From assembly GCA_015055605.1 (NCBI GenBank), contig SVHV01000001.1, positions 191,026 to 255,025 of the forward strand: a stretch of DNA of 64,000 bases, given 5' to 3'. Shown piece by piece: positions 33,189-42,221 of the stretch. Source of the stretch: Clostridiales bacterium (GTDB taxonomy: Bacteria; Bacillota; Clostridia; Christensenellales; UBA1242). Made by a program: the position numbers and the translations under genes. How positions within the stretch are numbered: position 1 is the stretch's first letter; every line of letters starts with the position of its first letter. The notes beneath the pieces were generated by a model. That model saw nothing but the letters and a program-made list of their open reading frames with translations, was not told the DNA's origin and ran no database searches.

Positions 33189-35384
33189 TTGTTTGCTGAG
33201 ATTATTGTAGATGTGTTGTCAAGTGAGGTTGATAGGGTATTTGATTATAATATACCCCTTGTTTTGGCAGACCTACAAGTTGGCGACAGGGTGCTCGTTC
33301 CTTTTGGTAATAGAAAAATAGAGGGATATGTTATCTCTATTAAGGAAACAACTGATGTTCCTGAGGATAAAATAAAAAGTATTGTATCTAAACTTGACGA
33401 TAAACCTCTTATTAAACCTGAGCTAATTGAACTAGCGAAGTATATGAAAAGTAATCTATATCTTAGGTTGTTGGACGGTGTTAGACTAGCAGTTCCTACA
33501 CAAGTTAGGTCGGGTGTAAAAGATAAGTTTGAGAGGATAATATCTCTTAATCTTGATATGGTTGATGAGTATTTATCTAACCTTTCTAAAAGAAATAAAA
33601 ATGCGCCACTAGTTATAGAGTATGTTAGACAGTATGGCAAAGTAGATTATACAACTCTAGCAAAAAGGTTTACTAACCAAACTATCAACAAGATGATAGA
33701 GTCAGGCGTTCTAAAGGAAGTGAAAAACAAAGTTAGAAGATTGGCTTCCGAGAATGCAGAAAGGTCGGTATGTGAACTTACTAAATTACAATTAAAGGCT
33801 GTAGCAGAAATAGAAAAGTCTAAGGATAAACCCATTGTTCTTTTTGGAGTAACTGGTAGTGGAAAGACAGAAGTTTATATGAGGGTAATCGAAGATGCTC
33901 TTAAAGATGGTAAGACTGCTCTTATGCTTGTGCCGGAAATATCTCTAACACCTCAGATGGTTAGGGTATTTAATAAGAGATTTGGCGCTGATGTTGCTGT
34001 ATTGCATAGTGCATTGTCGGTTGGAGAGAAACATGATGAGTGGTTTAGAATCTTTAATGGAGAGGCAAAAATCGTTGTCGGTGCTAGGTCTGCAATATTT
34101 GCACCTTTAGAGAATATAGGTGTAATTATTATAGATGAAGAGCATGATGGCTCATATTTAAGTGATAGTAATCCTAGATACCAGACACATGATATTGCAG
34201 AGTTTAGAGCAAAATACAATGCTTGTCCTCTAGTTTTGGGTAGTGCAACACCAGCAATTGAGACCTTTTATAAGACAGAAACCAAAGAATATAATAGAGT
34301 GGAGATGCCTATTAGGGTTAATCAAAAGCCTATGCCTAAGATAGAGATTGTGGATATGTGCAATGAATTTAGGTTGGGTAATTCATCGATGCTTTCTGGT
34401 AATCTTCTTGAAAAATTAGATGAAACTATCAAAGCTAATAATCAGGCTATACTATTTATAAATAGAAGAGGATTTAGTTCTTACCTTATGTGTAAGGAGT
34501 GTTCGTATATTCCTAAATGTACTGAGTGTGATGCTAGTCTTGTGTATCATAAACAAGATGGTGTGCTTAAGTGTCATTTCTGTGGTAAAAAATTTAGGGT
34601 GTTAACTAAGTGTCCTGATTGTGGTAGTGATAGTATTAAGTTGGGTGCTACTGGTACTCAGCAAGTTGTGGAAATACTAGAAGACAAATTTCCTGGAGTG
34701 AAGATATTTAGATTAGATAACGACAGTGTTACATCTAAAGATGCCTACTCTAAAATACTCGGTGAATTCGGTAAAACTAAACCATCTATCCTAGTAGGTA
34801 CACAGATGGTAACTAAGGGTCATGACTTCCCATCTGTATCGCTTGTGGGTATTATTGACGCTGATATATCCCTATTTAATTATAGTTATAAGGCTAGTGA
34901 AACAACATTTTCGCTTATGACTCAGGTGTCGGGTAGAGCAGGTAGGAGTGAGGCAGAGGGTAGAGTTGTATTACAAACCTATGTGCCTAAAAACCCAGTG
35001 TATTTAACTTGTGCTAATTATGATTACTTGAAGTTTTATGATAAAGAAATTAACTTAAGAGAGACAACAAAGTTTCCTCCGTTTGCTAGACTTATAAGGG
35101 TGTTACTTACAAGTGTAGATGAGGAACTAGTGAAGAATGCTACACATTCTTTAATTATGAAACTTAAGAAGTTTAGGCAACAGTATGGAAAAGATTTCTT
35201 CTTTTTAGAAGCAATGAAGTCTCCAGTAAATAAAATTAAAAATAAACATAGGTTTCAGATAGTTATGCGATTTGAAAAAAGTATAGCAGACTCTGTATTA
35301 TGTGAATTGTATAGTATATTAGATGAATTGAGAAATAGTAAACTTAGTGTGTTTGTGGAGAATAATCCACAGTCACTCAGTTAG
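33189..35384 (+). CDS. priA: Primosomal replication restart helicase PriA
   Basis: 731 residues from TTG 33189, chosen because AGGAG at 33176-33180 is 8 bases upstream and the start FAEIIVDVLSSEVDRVFDY is the family start. Walker A GVTGSGKTE near 220, DEEH near 316, two zinc motifs (CKECSYIPKCTECD; CHFCGKKF..CPDCG) and GTQMVTKGHDFP, SGRAGR. It reloads replisomes at stalled forks. First gene of a tightly spaced set priA-def-fmt-rsmB-rlmN-rsgA-rpe. Confidence 0.95.
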   Translation: MFAEIIVDVLSSEVDRVFDYNIPLVLADLQVGDRVLVPFGNRKIEGYVISIKETTDVPEDKIKSIVSKLDDKPLIKPELIELAKYMKSNLYLRLLDGVRLAVPTQVRSGVKDKFERIISLNLDMVDEYLSNLSKRNKNAPLVIEYVRQYGKVDYTTLAKRFTNQTINKMIESGVLKEVKNKVRRLASENAERSVCELTKLQLKAVAEIEKSKDKPIVLFGVTGSGKTEVYMRVIEDALKDGKTALMLVPEISLTPQMVRVFNKRFGADVAVLHSALSVGEKHDEWFRIFNGEAKIVVGARSAIFAPLENIGVIIIDEEHDGSYLSDSNPRYQTHDIAEFRAKYNACPLVLGSATPAIETFYKTETKEYNRVEMPIRVNQKPMPKIEIVDMCNEFRLGNSSMLSGNLLEKLDETIKANNQAILFINRRGFSSYLMCKECSYIPKCTECDASLVYHKQDGVLKCHFCGKKFRVLTKCPDCGSDSIKLGATGTQQVVEILEDKFPGVKIFRLDNDSVTSKDAYSKILGEFGKTKPSILVGTQMVTKGHDFPSVSLVGIIDADISLFNYSYKASETTFSLMTQVSGRAGRSEAEGRVVLQTYVPKNPVYLTCANYDYLKFYDKEINLRETTKFPPFARLIRVLLTSVDEELVKNATHSLIMKLKKFRQQYGKDFFFLEAMKSPVNKIKNKHRFQIVMRFEKSIADSVLCELYSILDELRNSKLSVFVENNPQSLS

Positions 35385-35392
35385 GAGGAATT

Positions 35393-35875
35393 ATGGCAAT
35401 TAGAAATGTTGTTCAAATAGGTGACGAGATTTTAAGAAAAAAGAGCAAACCCGTTAGAGAGTTTGATGAAAAACTATGGGAATTGCTAGACGATATGAGA
35501 GAGACAATGCTTAAGAACAATGGTTGTGGTTTGGCTGCAGTACAGGTGGGTGTACTTAGAAGAGCAATTGTTTTAGATGTTAACCACATGAGAATCGAAC
35601 TTATTAATCCTGAGATTATCGACTCTTTTGGCGAGCAGATTGAGAAAGAGGGGTGTCTTTCTGTAAAGAATGAGTATGGTTATGTAAAGAGACCTCAGCA
35701 GGTAACCGTACAGGCTCAAGATAGATATGGTAATGAGTTTGAGATTACAGGTGTTGATCTACTTGCTAAGGCTTTTTGTCACGAGATTGACCACTTAGAC
35801 GGTGTCTTATTTACAGATAAACTTGTAAAAGATTATAGAGAGCCTAAGGCTAAGTCAAAAAAGAATAAAGATTAG
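35393..35875 (+). CDS. def: Peptide deformylase
   Basis: 160 residues. Three motifs are intact: GCGLAAVQV near 45, EGCLS near 85 and HEIDH near 130-134. Removes the formyl group from nascent proteins. Family QxGV after GLAA reads QVGV. The Lys-rich tail (PKAKSKKNKD) is short. Eight bases after priA; fmt follows 21 bases on. Confidence 0.96.
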   Translation: MAIRNVVQIGDEILRKKSKPVREFDEKLWELLDDMRETMLKNNGCGLAAVQVGVLRRAIVLDVNHMRIELINPEIIDSFGEQIEKEGCLSVKNEYGYVKRPQQVTVQAQDRYGNEFEITGVDLLAKAFCHEIDHLDGVLFTDKLVKDYREPKAKSKKNKD

Positions 35876-35896
35876 TATTGAGAAAAGGAGAGGGAT

Positions 35897-36835
35897 ATGA
35901 AAGTAATATTTTTTGGTACTCCAGAGTATGCAGTTCCATCTTTGCAGGCAATTTATGATAGCAGACATGAAGTAGTGGCTGTTGTTTCTCAGCCAGACAA
36001 GGCTAAAGGTAGAAGTAATAAAATCGTTCCTACTCCCATCAAAGAATTGGCTATGAAATATGGAACTAAAGTATTTCAATTTGAAAAGATTAGAAAAGAT
36101 GATGTTACTGAACTATTGGATATTCCTGCAGATATAATTGTGACTTGTGCTTATGGTCAGATTATAGGTGAGAATGTTTTGTATGCAAAGAAACATGGGG
36201 TTATTAATCTTCATGGTAGTATTTTACCTAAATATAGAGGTTCTAGTCCTATTCAATGGTGTTTAATGAATGGTGACAGTGTTACAGGAGTTTCTATTCT
36301 TAGGTCTCAAATTGGTATGGACGACGGTCCAGTAATGGCTATTAGAGAGATTGATATTGAGGAAGATGATAATTCAATCACACTTTTTGATAAATTATCT
36401 AAGTTAAGTGCAGAGATGATTGTTCCTGCTCTTGATGATATTGAGTCTGGCAGGGCAACTTTTGTAGAGCAGGACCATGAGATTGCTACTAAATGTACTA
36501 TGCTTAAGCCTGAGATGGGTGAACTCGATTTTTCTAAGAGTGTATCAGAGGTTGTTGGTCTTATTAAAGGTTTGGCATCATGGCCTAATGCACATATTAC
36601 GATAGATTCAGTATATTTTAAACTTTATAATGCAAAGAGATATAACTGTGAATTAAATCTTGCAGATTATAAAGATGGCGAAGTTGTTATAGCAAATAGT
36701 AAACAGGGCTTAGTAATCAAATGTTCTGATGGCTTTGTTGAAATCACTGAATTGTTACCAATTAATTCAAAAAGAATGACAGCAAAAAGTTACCTTAATG
36801 GTAAGAGAATTGAACTAGGAAGGATAGTTGAGTAG
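35897..36835 (+). CDS. fmt: Methionyl-tRNA formyltransferase
   Basis: 312 residues. N-terminal IFFGTPEYAVPSLQAI, folate-site HGSILPKYRGSSPIQW near 110, GMDDGPV, and the C-terminal OB-like RNA-binding part. Formylates Met-tRNA for initiation, partner of def. GAGAGG before ATG. Its last base is shared with the first base of rsmB. Confidence 0.96.
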   Translation: MKVIFFGTPEYAVPSLQAIYDSRHEVVAVVSQPDKAKGRSNKIVPTPIKELAMKYGTKVFQFEKIRKDDVTELLDIPADIIVTCAYGQIIGENVLYAKKHGVINLHGSILPKYRGSSPIQWCLMNGDSVTGVSILRSQIGMDDGPVMAIREIDIEEDDNSITLFDKLSKLSAEMIVPALDDIESGRATFVEQDHEIATKCTMLKPEMGELDFSKSVSEVVGLIKGLASWPNAHITIDSVYFKLYNAKRYNCELNLADYKDGEVVIANSKQGLVIKCSDGFVEITELLPINSKRMTAKSYLNGKRIELGRIVE

Positions 36836-38118
36836 TGAATAAAGAATTAAAGGTGTCTTATGAGATTCTTAAGAAAATCTATATAGACGGTGCTTATGTA
36901 AGTATTGAACTTAATAAGTTTCTTAGTACGGGTGCTAATATCAATAATGCTCTTGTTACTAAGATAGTCTACGGAGTTTTAGAGAAAGATATATCTCTAG
37001 AATATTTTGTTTCACACTTTGTAAAGAAACTTCCTAAGATTGAAATATTAATCTTGTTAAAAATGGTGACTTATGTTGCTAAGAATATTAGTAGTATTCC
37101 ACCATTTGCTCTTGTTAATGAGATTGTAAATCTATCTAAAGGTGTTGACCCTCATCAGTCAGGCTTTGTAAATGCTACTTGTAAAAATCTAATAGCTAAA
37201 AAAGTGCCACTTCCAAACAGAAATACTGCACTGACTAAATATTTATCTGTTAGGTATAATTATCCTGAGTGGGTTATTATCGAATTGCTTAAAAAACACA
37301 ATCTTGATTTTGTTGAGGCTCTGCTTTCTGAAGAATTGCCTAGTGATACTCATGTCAGAGTGAATTTAGATAAAATATCTGCCGATGATTTTAAATCAAA
37401 ACTTACAGAAAAGGGTATTAGATATACTGATGGATTGTCTGATGAGCTTATGTATGTTGATTATGCAGAACTTCTAAAGACTGACCTAAAAGACCTTTGT
37501 ATAGTTCAGGGTTTACCTAGTATTATTACTTGTAAAGCCATGGGTGCAGTAAGGGGTAAAGTGTTAGATACTTGTGCTGCACCTGGTGGCAAGTCTGTTT
37601 ATTTGGCTCAAAATAGAGACCTAGATGTTTATGCGTGTGATATTCATAAACACAGAGTGGAACTTATTAAAAAATATGCTAAAAGTTTACAGCTAGATAA
37701 TGTTAAGTGTTTTGAGCAAGATGCTACAAAACCAAATAGTGACTGGGTAGGAAAGTTTGATTATGTAATGTGTGATGTGCCATGTAGTAATCTTGGTGTT
37801 TCTAGAAAGAAACCAGATGTTTTCTTAAATAAATCACTAAGTGATGTAAAGACACTGGCAGGATTACAGTATCAGATACTTAATAATTCGGCTAAATATG
37901 TTAAGTCTGGTGGTATATTGCAATATTCTACATGTACAATTCTAGATAATGAGAATAGTGCAGTTATTACTAAATTTTTAAAGAATAATCCAGACTTTAC
38001 TTTGACAAAGATAGATACTTTTGGTCTAAATATTACTGATGAAAACAGTATGTATACTTTTTATCCAAATTTAACCCATACAGAAGGTTTTTTTATAGGA
38101 AGGATGGTTAGAAAATGA
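36835..38118 (+). CDS. rsmB: 16S rRNA (cytosine-967-C5)-methyltransferase RsmB
   Basis: 427 residues from GTG 36835, overlapping the fmt stop (TAGTG) with AGGAAGG inside fmt. N-terminal NusB-like helical domain up to about 140, then the methyltransferase with VLDTCAAPGGKSVYLAQ, DVPCSNLG (first catalytic Cys) and LQYSTCTILDNEN (second Cys). Methylates C967. It overlaps rlmN by 4 bases. Confidence 0.95.
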   Translation: MNKELKVSYEILKKIYIDGAYVSIELNKFLSTGANINNALVTKIVYGVLEKDISLEYFVSHFVKKLPKIEILILLKMVTYVAKNISSIPPFALVNEIVNLSKGVDPHQSGFVNATCKNLIAKKVPLPNRNTALTKYLSVRYNYPEWVIIELLKKHNLDFVEALLSEELPSDTHVRVNLDKISADDFKSKLTEKGIRYTDGLSDELMYVDYAELLKTDLKDLCIVQGLPSIITCKAMGAVRGKVLDTCAAPGGKSVYLAQNRDLDVYACDIHKHRVELIKKYAKSLQLDNVKCFEQDATKPNSDWVGKFDYVMCDVPCSNLGVSRKKPDVFLNKSLSDVKTLAGLQYQILNNSAKYVKSGGILQYSTCTILDNENSAVITKFLKNNPDFTLTKIDTFGLNITDENSMYTFYPNLTHTEGFFIGRMVRK

Positions 38119-39362
38119 CAATACTTTTAGATTACGATAGAGAAGAATTACATAATATGTTAGATGGTTTTGGTGAGCCTAAATATAGGGTTGATCAACT
38201 TTTTAGTGCAATGTATTCTGGTAAAGATTATGGTGACAATATTAATGTTCCATATACATTCAAAAATAAATTACAAGAATTAGGTTATGTGTTACAGCCA
38301 ATTAAGATTAGAAAAGCTATAACAAGTTCTGGTAAAGACAAGACAATTAAATTTTTGTATGACTTGCCAGATGGAAATATTATTGAGGGTGTACTTATGA
38401 AATATGCCTTTGGTAATACACTATGTGTAAGCACACAAGTAGGCTGCAAAATGAATTGTGCATTCTGTGCTAGTGGATTAAATGGTTTTGTAAGGAATCT
38501 ATCTTGTGGAGAAATTTTAGGTCAGATAGTAGCTGTTAATAAATACTTAGGTGGTTCTGTAAAAGAAAGACAGATAACTAATGTTGTTTTAATGGGTAGT
38601 GGAGAGCCTTTGGATAATTTTGATAATCTCAAGAAATTCTTAAAAGTGTTAACTGCTGATGATATGTTCAATATGAGTGTAAGGAATATTTCTGTATCTA
38701 CTTGTGGTATTCCTAGCAAGATAGAGGAATTAGCAGATTTGGGATATGCTGTTACACTATGTTTATCTTTACATGCCTCTAATGATAATGCTAGAAAAGA
38801 AATTATGCCTATAGCTAAGAGATATTCTATAGCAGAGGTATTAGATAGTTTAAAATATTATCATACAATGACTAATAGAAGAATTATAATCGAGTATACT
38901 CTAATTGAGGGTAAAAATAACTCATTTAAGAATGCTAAGGAACTTGCTGATTTATTAGGAGAATTACCTTGTCATATTAATCTTATTAAGTTAAATGAGG
39001 TTGATGGTAGAAACTTAATTTCTCCTACTCAAGATAGTTGCAAAAAATTCTTAGGGTATCTAAATAGATTAGGATTATCTGCAACAATGAGAAGAAGCCT
39101 AGGAGATGACATTGAGGGTGCTTGTGGTCAACTTAGAAATAAGGAACTCAAGGATAACAAAGTGGTTATAAAAGAAAACGAGTTTAAGCCAAAAACAAAA
39201 CCTCTTCCAAATAAAAATACTAGAAGCAAAGTAAAAGATGTTTCTAAATTAAATAGAGAAAAAGATTCTAAAAAGAGGTTTAGCAATCCGTTAGAAAAGA
39301 AGTCTAATTCTCAAAGACCAAAACAAAGACAAACTAATAATAGAAGAAATCAAGGTAGATAG
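38115..39362 (+). CDS. rlmN: 23S rRNA/tRNA adenine-C2 methyltransferase RlmN with a long basic tail
   Basis: 415 residues. Radical SAM cysteines C111, C115 and C118 (CKMNCAFC), GSGEPL, and the resolving cysteine C337 in EGACGQL. Most RlmN proteins end shortly after this point; here about 75 more residues follow, rich in Lys, Asn, Arg and Gln (for example KKSNSQRPKQRQTNNRRNQ) and apparently unfolded. RlmN makes m2A2503 and m2A37. ATG overlaps rsmB by ATGA. Confidence 0.94.
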   Translation: MTILLDYDREELHNMLDGFGEPKYRVDQLFSAMYSGKDYGDNINVPYTFKNKLQELGYVLQPIKIRKAITSSGKDKTIKFLYDLPDGNIIEGVLMKYAFGNTLCVSTQVGCKMNCAFCASGLNGFVRNLSCGEILGQIVAVNKYLGGSVKERQITNVVLMGSGEPLDNFDNLKKFLKVLTADDMFNMSVRNISVSTCGIPSKIEELADLGYAVTLCLSLHASNDNARKEIMPIAKRYSIAEVLDSLKYYHTMTNRRIIIEYTLIEGKNNSFKNAKELADLLGELPCHINLIKLNEVDGRNLISPTQDSCKKFLGYLNRLGLSATMRRSLGDDIEGACGQLRNKELKDNKVVIKENEFKPKTKPLPNKNTRSKVKDVSKLNREKDSKKRFSNPLEKKSNSQRPKQRQTNNRRNQGR

Positions 39363-39367
39363 AAGGA

Positions 39368-40243
39368 GTGAGTATTATCGGTACTATTATAAAAGCCGTT
39401 GGTGGTATATATTCTGTACTAAAATTAGATGGCGAAATAGTAGAGTGTTCTATTAGAACAACTGCTAAAAAAACTCGTCTAGTTGTGGGAGATAGAGTTG
39501 AAATTGTTCCTAACGAATTTAGTGTAGGAAAATATATAATCACTAAGTGTTTGGAGAGAACTTGTTTTATTCCTAGACCCCCGATTGCAAATCTTAAGAA
39601 GTTGCTCATAGTAGTTGCGTCGAGGCCTGAGCCTGATTTACTTTTAGTGGACAAACTAATCATATATTGTTATCTCAATAATATCGAGCCTGTTATTGTT
39701 ATTAATAAGAGTGATATTGCTAGTGCAGACTTTGTTGACGGTATAAGTAGTCAATACTATTTTTTAAATGTATTTGTGATTAGTGCTAAGAATGGAATAG
39801 GAATAGAATCTCTAAAAGATTATATTTCTGGTGAATTTGTGGCAGTTTGTGGACAGTCTGCTGTAGGCAAGAGTTCTTTTATTAATGCACTTATTCCAGG
39901 GTTTGAATTACAAACGCAAGACCTTAGCAATAAGATTGATAGAGGAAAACATACAACTAGAGTTAATGAGATTTATTTGCACAAAGACTTGATTATTGCA
40001 GATACTACTGGATTTAGTAGTCTAGAATTAGATTTGAAGTATGATGAATTGTTTTTGTATTATCCAGAATTTGAGCCTTATCTGAATTCTTGTAAATATC
40101 AAGATTGTGCACACATCAAAGAGGGAAAAGATTGCGTAATTATTTCTGCTGTAGAAGAAGGTAAAATAAATAAAGATAGATATGCTAGATATATTGATTT
40201 ATACAATTATTTAAAGAAAAAATGGGAGAATATGTATGATTAA
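39368..40243 (+). CDS. rsgA: Small ribosomal subunit biogenesis GTPase RsgA
   Basis: 291 residues if GTG 39368 is the start, but the strong AAGGAG (39363-39368) overlaps that GTG, and a spacing of 5 points to an ATT at 39374 instead (MIGTIIKAVGGIY). Both read into the family OB fold. Circularly permuted GTPase motifs: NKSDI, then VCGQSAVGKSSFINAL (P-loop), DTTGFSS; C-terminal zinc site CKYQDCAHIKEGKDC. Releases RbfA and checks 30S maturation. PrpC and PrkC, which usually precede rsgA, are absent. Confidence 0.93.
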   Translation: MSIIGTIIKAVGGIYSVLKLDGEIVECSIRTTAKKTRLVVGDRVEIVPNEFSVGKYIITKCLERTCFIPRPPIANLKKLLIVVASRPEPDLLLVDKLIIYCYLNNIEPVIVINKSDIASADFVDGISSQYYFLNVFVISAKNGIGIESLKDYISGEFVAVCGQSAVGKSSFINALIPGFELQTQDLSNKIDRGKHTTRVNEIYLHKDLIIADTTGFSSLELDLKYDELFLYYPEFEPYLNSCKYQDCAHIKEGKDCVIISAVEEGKINKDRYARYIDLYNYLKKKWENMYD

Positions 40244-40895
40244 AGTGTTGCCTAGTTCTAATCCTTGTCCAGAGGAAGATTTAGTTGAGTATGCTAGAAC
40301 TTTAGAAGATTTGGGTGTGGAGTATATGCATTGTGATGTGATGGACGGTGTTTTTGTAACTAATAAATGTCTGCCTCTTGAGAAAATTGCTGAAATTAGG
40401 AATAATAGCAATATTCTTTTAGATGTACATTTAATGGTTTCTAAGTCTTATGAGACTGTAGAGAAACTTGTAAAAATCAAACCTAATATTATAACCATTC
40501 ACTATGAGAGTCCAGAAACTATTTCTGAGATGGAGAAAACCATTAGGCTTATTAAAGATAATGATATCTTATTAGGACTTTCTGTTAAGCCTGAAACAGC
40601 TATTGAGGCTATTGCTCCTTATTTAGAAGTTATTGACTTAATACTTATTATGTCAGTTGAGCCAGGTAAAAGTGGTCAAAAATTCATACCAGAGAGCTTA
40701 GAGAAAATAGAAAAAGCTAAAAAGATGATTGCAGATAGAAATATAATCATAGAGGTCGATGGGGGAATTAACCTTGATACCTACAAAGATGTTGTTTCTA
40801 ACGGTGCAGAATTTTTGGTGATGGGTAATGCATTCTATACATCTAAAGATAGAAAGAAACTACTCACTAGTGTAGATAAACACTATCAAAACTAG
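40236..40895 (+). CDS. rpe: Ribulose-phosphate 3-epimerase
   Basis: 219 residues. IKVLPSSNPCPEEDLVEYAR, HCDVMDGVFV, DVHLMVSK, VEPGKSGQKFI and EVDGGIN give the TIM-barrel site of the pentose phosphate epimerase. The usual start is LxPSLLA with Ser; here PSSNP. Overlaps rsgA by 8 bases and has GGGAG inside rsgA. Between rsgA and spoVM as in Bacillus, though thiN is missing. Confidence 0.94.
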   Translation: MIKVLPSSNPCPEEDLVEYARTLEDLGVEYMHCDVMDGVFVTNKCLPLEKIAEIRNNSNILLDVHLMVSKSYETVEKLVKIKPNIITIHYESPETISEMEKTIRLIKDNDILLGLSVKPETAIEAIAPYLEVIDLILIMSVEPGKSGQKFIPESLEKIEKAKKMIADRNIIIEVDGGINLDTYKDVVSNGAEFLVMGNAFYTSKDRKKLLTSVDKHYQN

Positions 40896-40953
40896 TAATT
40901 TTAGGCATATATAGTATTAGTGTAATATGACATTAGTATTATAAGGAGAAATT

Positions 40954-41034
40954 ATGAAGATTTATTGTTTCAGGTCGCCTAAAATTTTAAAACCTTTACT
41001 TAAAATAATATTTAGAAAAAACTTTGCAAAATAA
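40954..41034 (+). CDS. spoVM: Stage V sporulation protein SpoVM (26 residues)
   Basis: A 26-codon gene from ATG 40954 with AAGGAG 8 bases upstream. It has exactly the SpoVM length and keeps its plan: MK-[IF]-Y start, Pro at position 9 followed by Lys (SPK), an amphipathic helix (ILKPLLKIIF) and a basic end. In Bacillus SpoVM senses the convex forespore membrane and anchors the SpoIVA coat base. Position after rpe and near rpmB/asp23/fakA is the conserved one. The leader has a loose direct repeat (TATTAGTGTAAT, CATTAGTATTAT) and no clear promoter. The stop TAA overlaps the next ATG. Confidence 0.88.
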   Translation: MKIYCFRSPKILKPLLKIIFRKNFAK

Positions 41035-41288
41035 TGAAAATAATAATTTATGTAGATTTTAAAGATGAAAAGTTTAATAGAGACTTTGCTTTGTCACAGA
41101 AATTAACTGCAGAAAATACGGTACTTATGGTGACAAATGATGAGCAGTTGTATAGTAGTATTGATAGTTACGATATTCTACTATTTGGTTTTTCTTGCGA
41201 GGCTAAGAGTGTTTCAATAGAAAAAACTATAATGGATTTGGTGTCAGATGCATCTTTAGAAGAATTAGAAAAATTGTTAAAAGGATAG
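41034..41288 (+). CDS. Unknown protein translationally coupled to spoVM
   Basis: 84 residues. The ATG shares an A with the spoVM stop (TAATG), so it should be translated by ribosomes finishing spoVM. Starts with a beta strand KIIIYVDF, then a helix, a second strand TVLMVTND, a third YDILLFGFSC, and a C-terminal charged helix ASLEELEKLLKG; this is an alternating alpha/beta, Rossmann- or flavodoxin-like small domain. No family recognised. The coupling suggests expression during sporulation. A terminator begins inside its last codons. Confidence 0.72.
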   Translation: MKIIIYVDFKDEKFNRDFALSQKLTAENTVLMVTNDEQLYSSIDSYDILLFGFSCEAKSVSIEKTIMDLVSDASLEELEKLLKG

Positions 41289-41310
41289 TTTGATATCCTT
41301 TTTTCTTTTT
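41280..41310 (+). terminator. Terminator of the priA-spoVM gene run
   Basis: AAAGGATA and TATCCTTT with loop GTTTGA, followed by a T-rich run. Confidence 0.8.
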
Positions 41311-41390
41311 ATCTAAACAATTTGTTTGCTAATAATTCATTCGTATTGTAAAATAATAAAGACAAGGTAGAAATATTTTCGGTGTCAATA

Positions 41391-42167
41391 ATGGGTAATT
41401 TTACTAAAAAAAATAGGAACTATGGACCTAATATGCGCCCAACAGCTCCTCTTAGTTTAATATTATTGATTTGTATGGCTGTATGTGTAGTTGGTACAGT
41501 TGTAGCTTTTTTCTTTGCTTCTGACTGGGCGAGTAAGCATATAACTATGTCTGGTAAGGTTGATATAGAGGCTGTAGGTGTTGGTACAGAGTATGGTTCT
41601 ATCGAGGATACGGTATCTTCTTCTAATCTAGTTATTACTCTACAAGACAACTATATTCACTTAATTCCAGGTATGGATATTTCTTTACCAGCAAATGTAA
41701 AAGTTTATCAGTCAACTAGTATGCCACTTATTAGGGCAAAATTCACTTTACAGATGTACAAACATAATGATGATGGTGATGATGTAATACTAGATGATGA
41801 TACAGACATATACGATATTATGCCACAGATGACTGCTAGTTTACATTCTATCATTACTGGTAATGGTTGGGTATTAGATGAGAGTGACATGTATTATTAC
41901 TATATAGGTACTAATACTATTCAAACAGATGTGGGTGATACTCTAATGAGTGAGGTTGATGCTACAGCTGGTAATGTAGTTGTACATTTTATTAATCAAG
42001 ACATTGAGTTTCCTAGAAATGTAGAGTCTGATCAGTCTGGGTTTAATGTACAATTCGTTATAACTTTTGAGGCTATTCAGAATTATATTCCTGATGAAAA
42101 GGGTGCTCAGCTTCCTAATACTATTACTAATTCAAAGATAATCTTTGATGAGAGTAGAGAGCCTTAA
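41391..42167 (+). CDS. Membrane-anchored TasA/camelysin-like surface protein
   Basis: 258 residues from ATG 41391 (a GTG at 41382 is possible; the SD is poor in both cases). One N-terminal membrane helix (SLILLICMAVCVVGTVVAFFF, about 22-42), then an exported beta-sandwich with HLIPGMDISLPANVKVY, LIRAKFTLQ, GWVLDESDMYYYYIG and VQFVITFEAIQ. The order PG..V.V..S...R then W...YYYY then VxFEAIQ is that of TasA/camelysin-like, SipW-exported proteins. It would be a surface or biofilm-type protein. No signal peptidase processing site is clear, and no sipW gene is adjacent. Confidence 0.5.
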   Translation: MGNFTKKNRNYGPNMRPTAPLSLILLICMAVCVVGTVVAFFFASDWASKHITMSGKVDIEAVGVGTEYGSIEDTVSSSNLVITLQDNYIHLIPGMDISLPANVKVYQSTSMPLIRAKFTLQMYKHNDDGDDVILDDDTDIYDIMPQMTASLHSIITGNGWVLDESDMYYYYIGTNTIQTDVGDTLMSEVDATAGNVVVHFINQDIEFPRNVESDQSGFNVQFVITFEAIQNYIPDEKGAQLPNTITNSKIIFDESREP

Positions 42168-42192
42168 TTTTAAACTTCTATAAAAACAAAAA

Positions 42193-42220
42193 AAACTAAG
42201 CGTATTGCTTAGTTTTTTTT
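42193..42220. terminator. Bidirectional terminator before rpmB
   Basis: AAACTAAGC and GCTTAGTTT with a 5-base loop, T-run on both strands; serves the surface-protein gene and rpmB. Confidence 0.88.
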
Positions 42221-42221
42221 A

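Noticed and set aside
40896..40953. SigE-type promoter before spoVM
   Set aside because: CATATATA at 40905 resembles a -10 but no matching -35 lies at the right distance; only a loose direct repeat is present.
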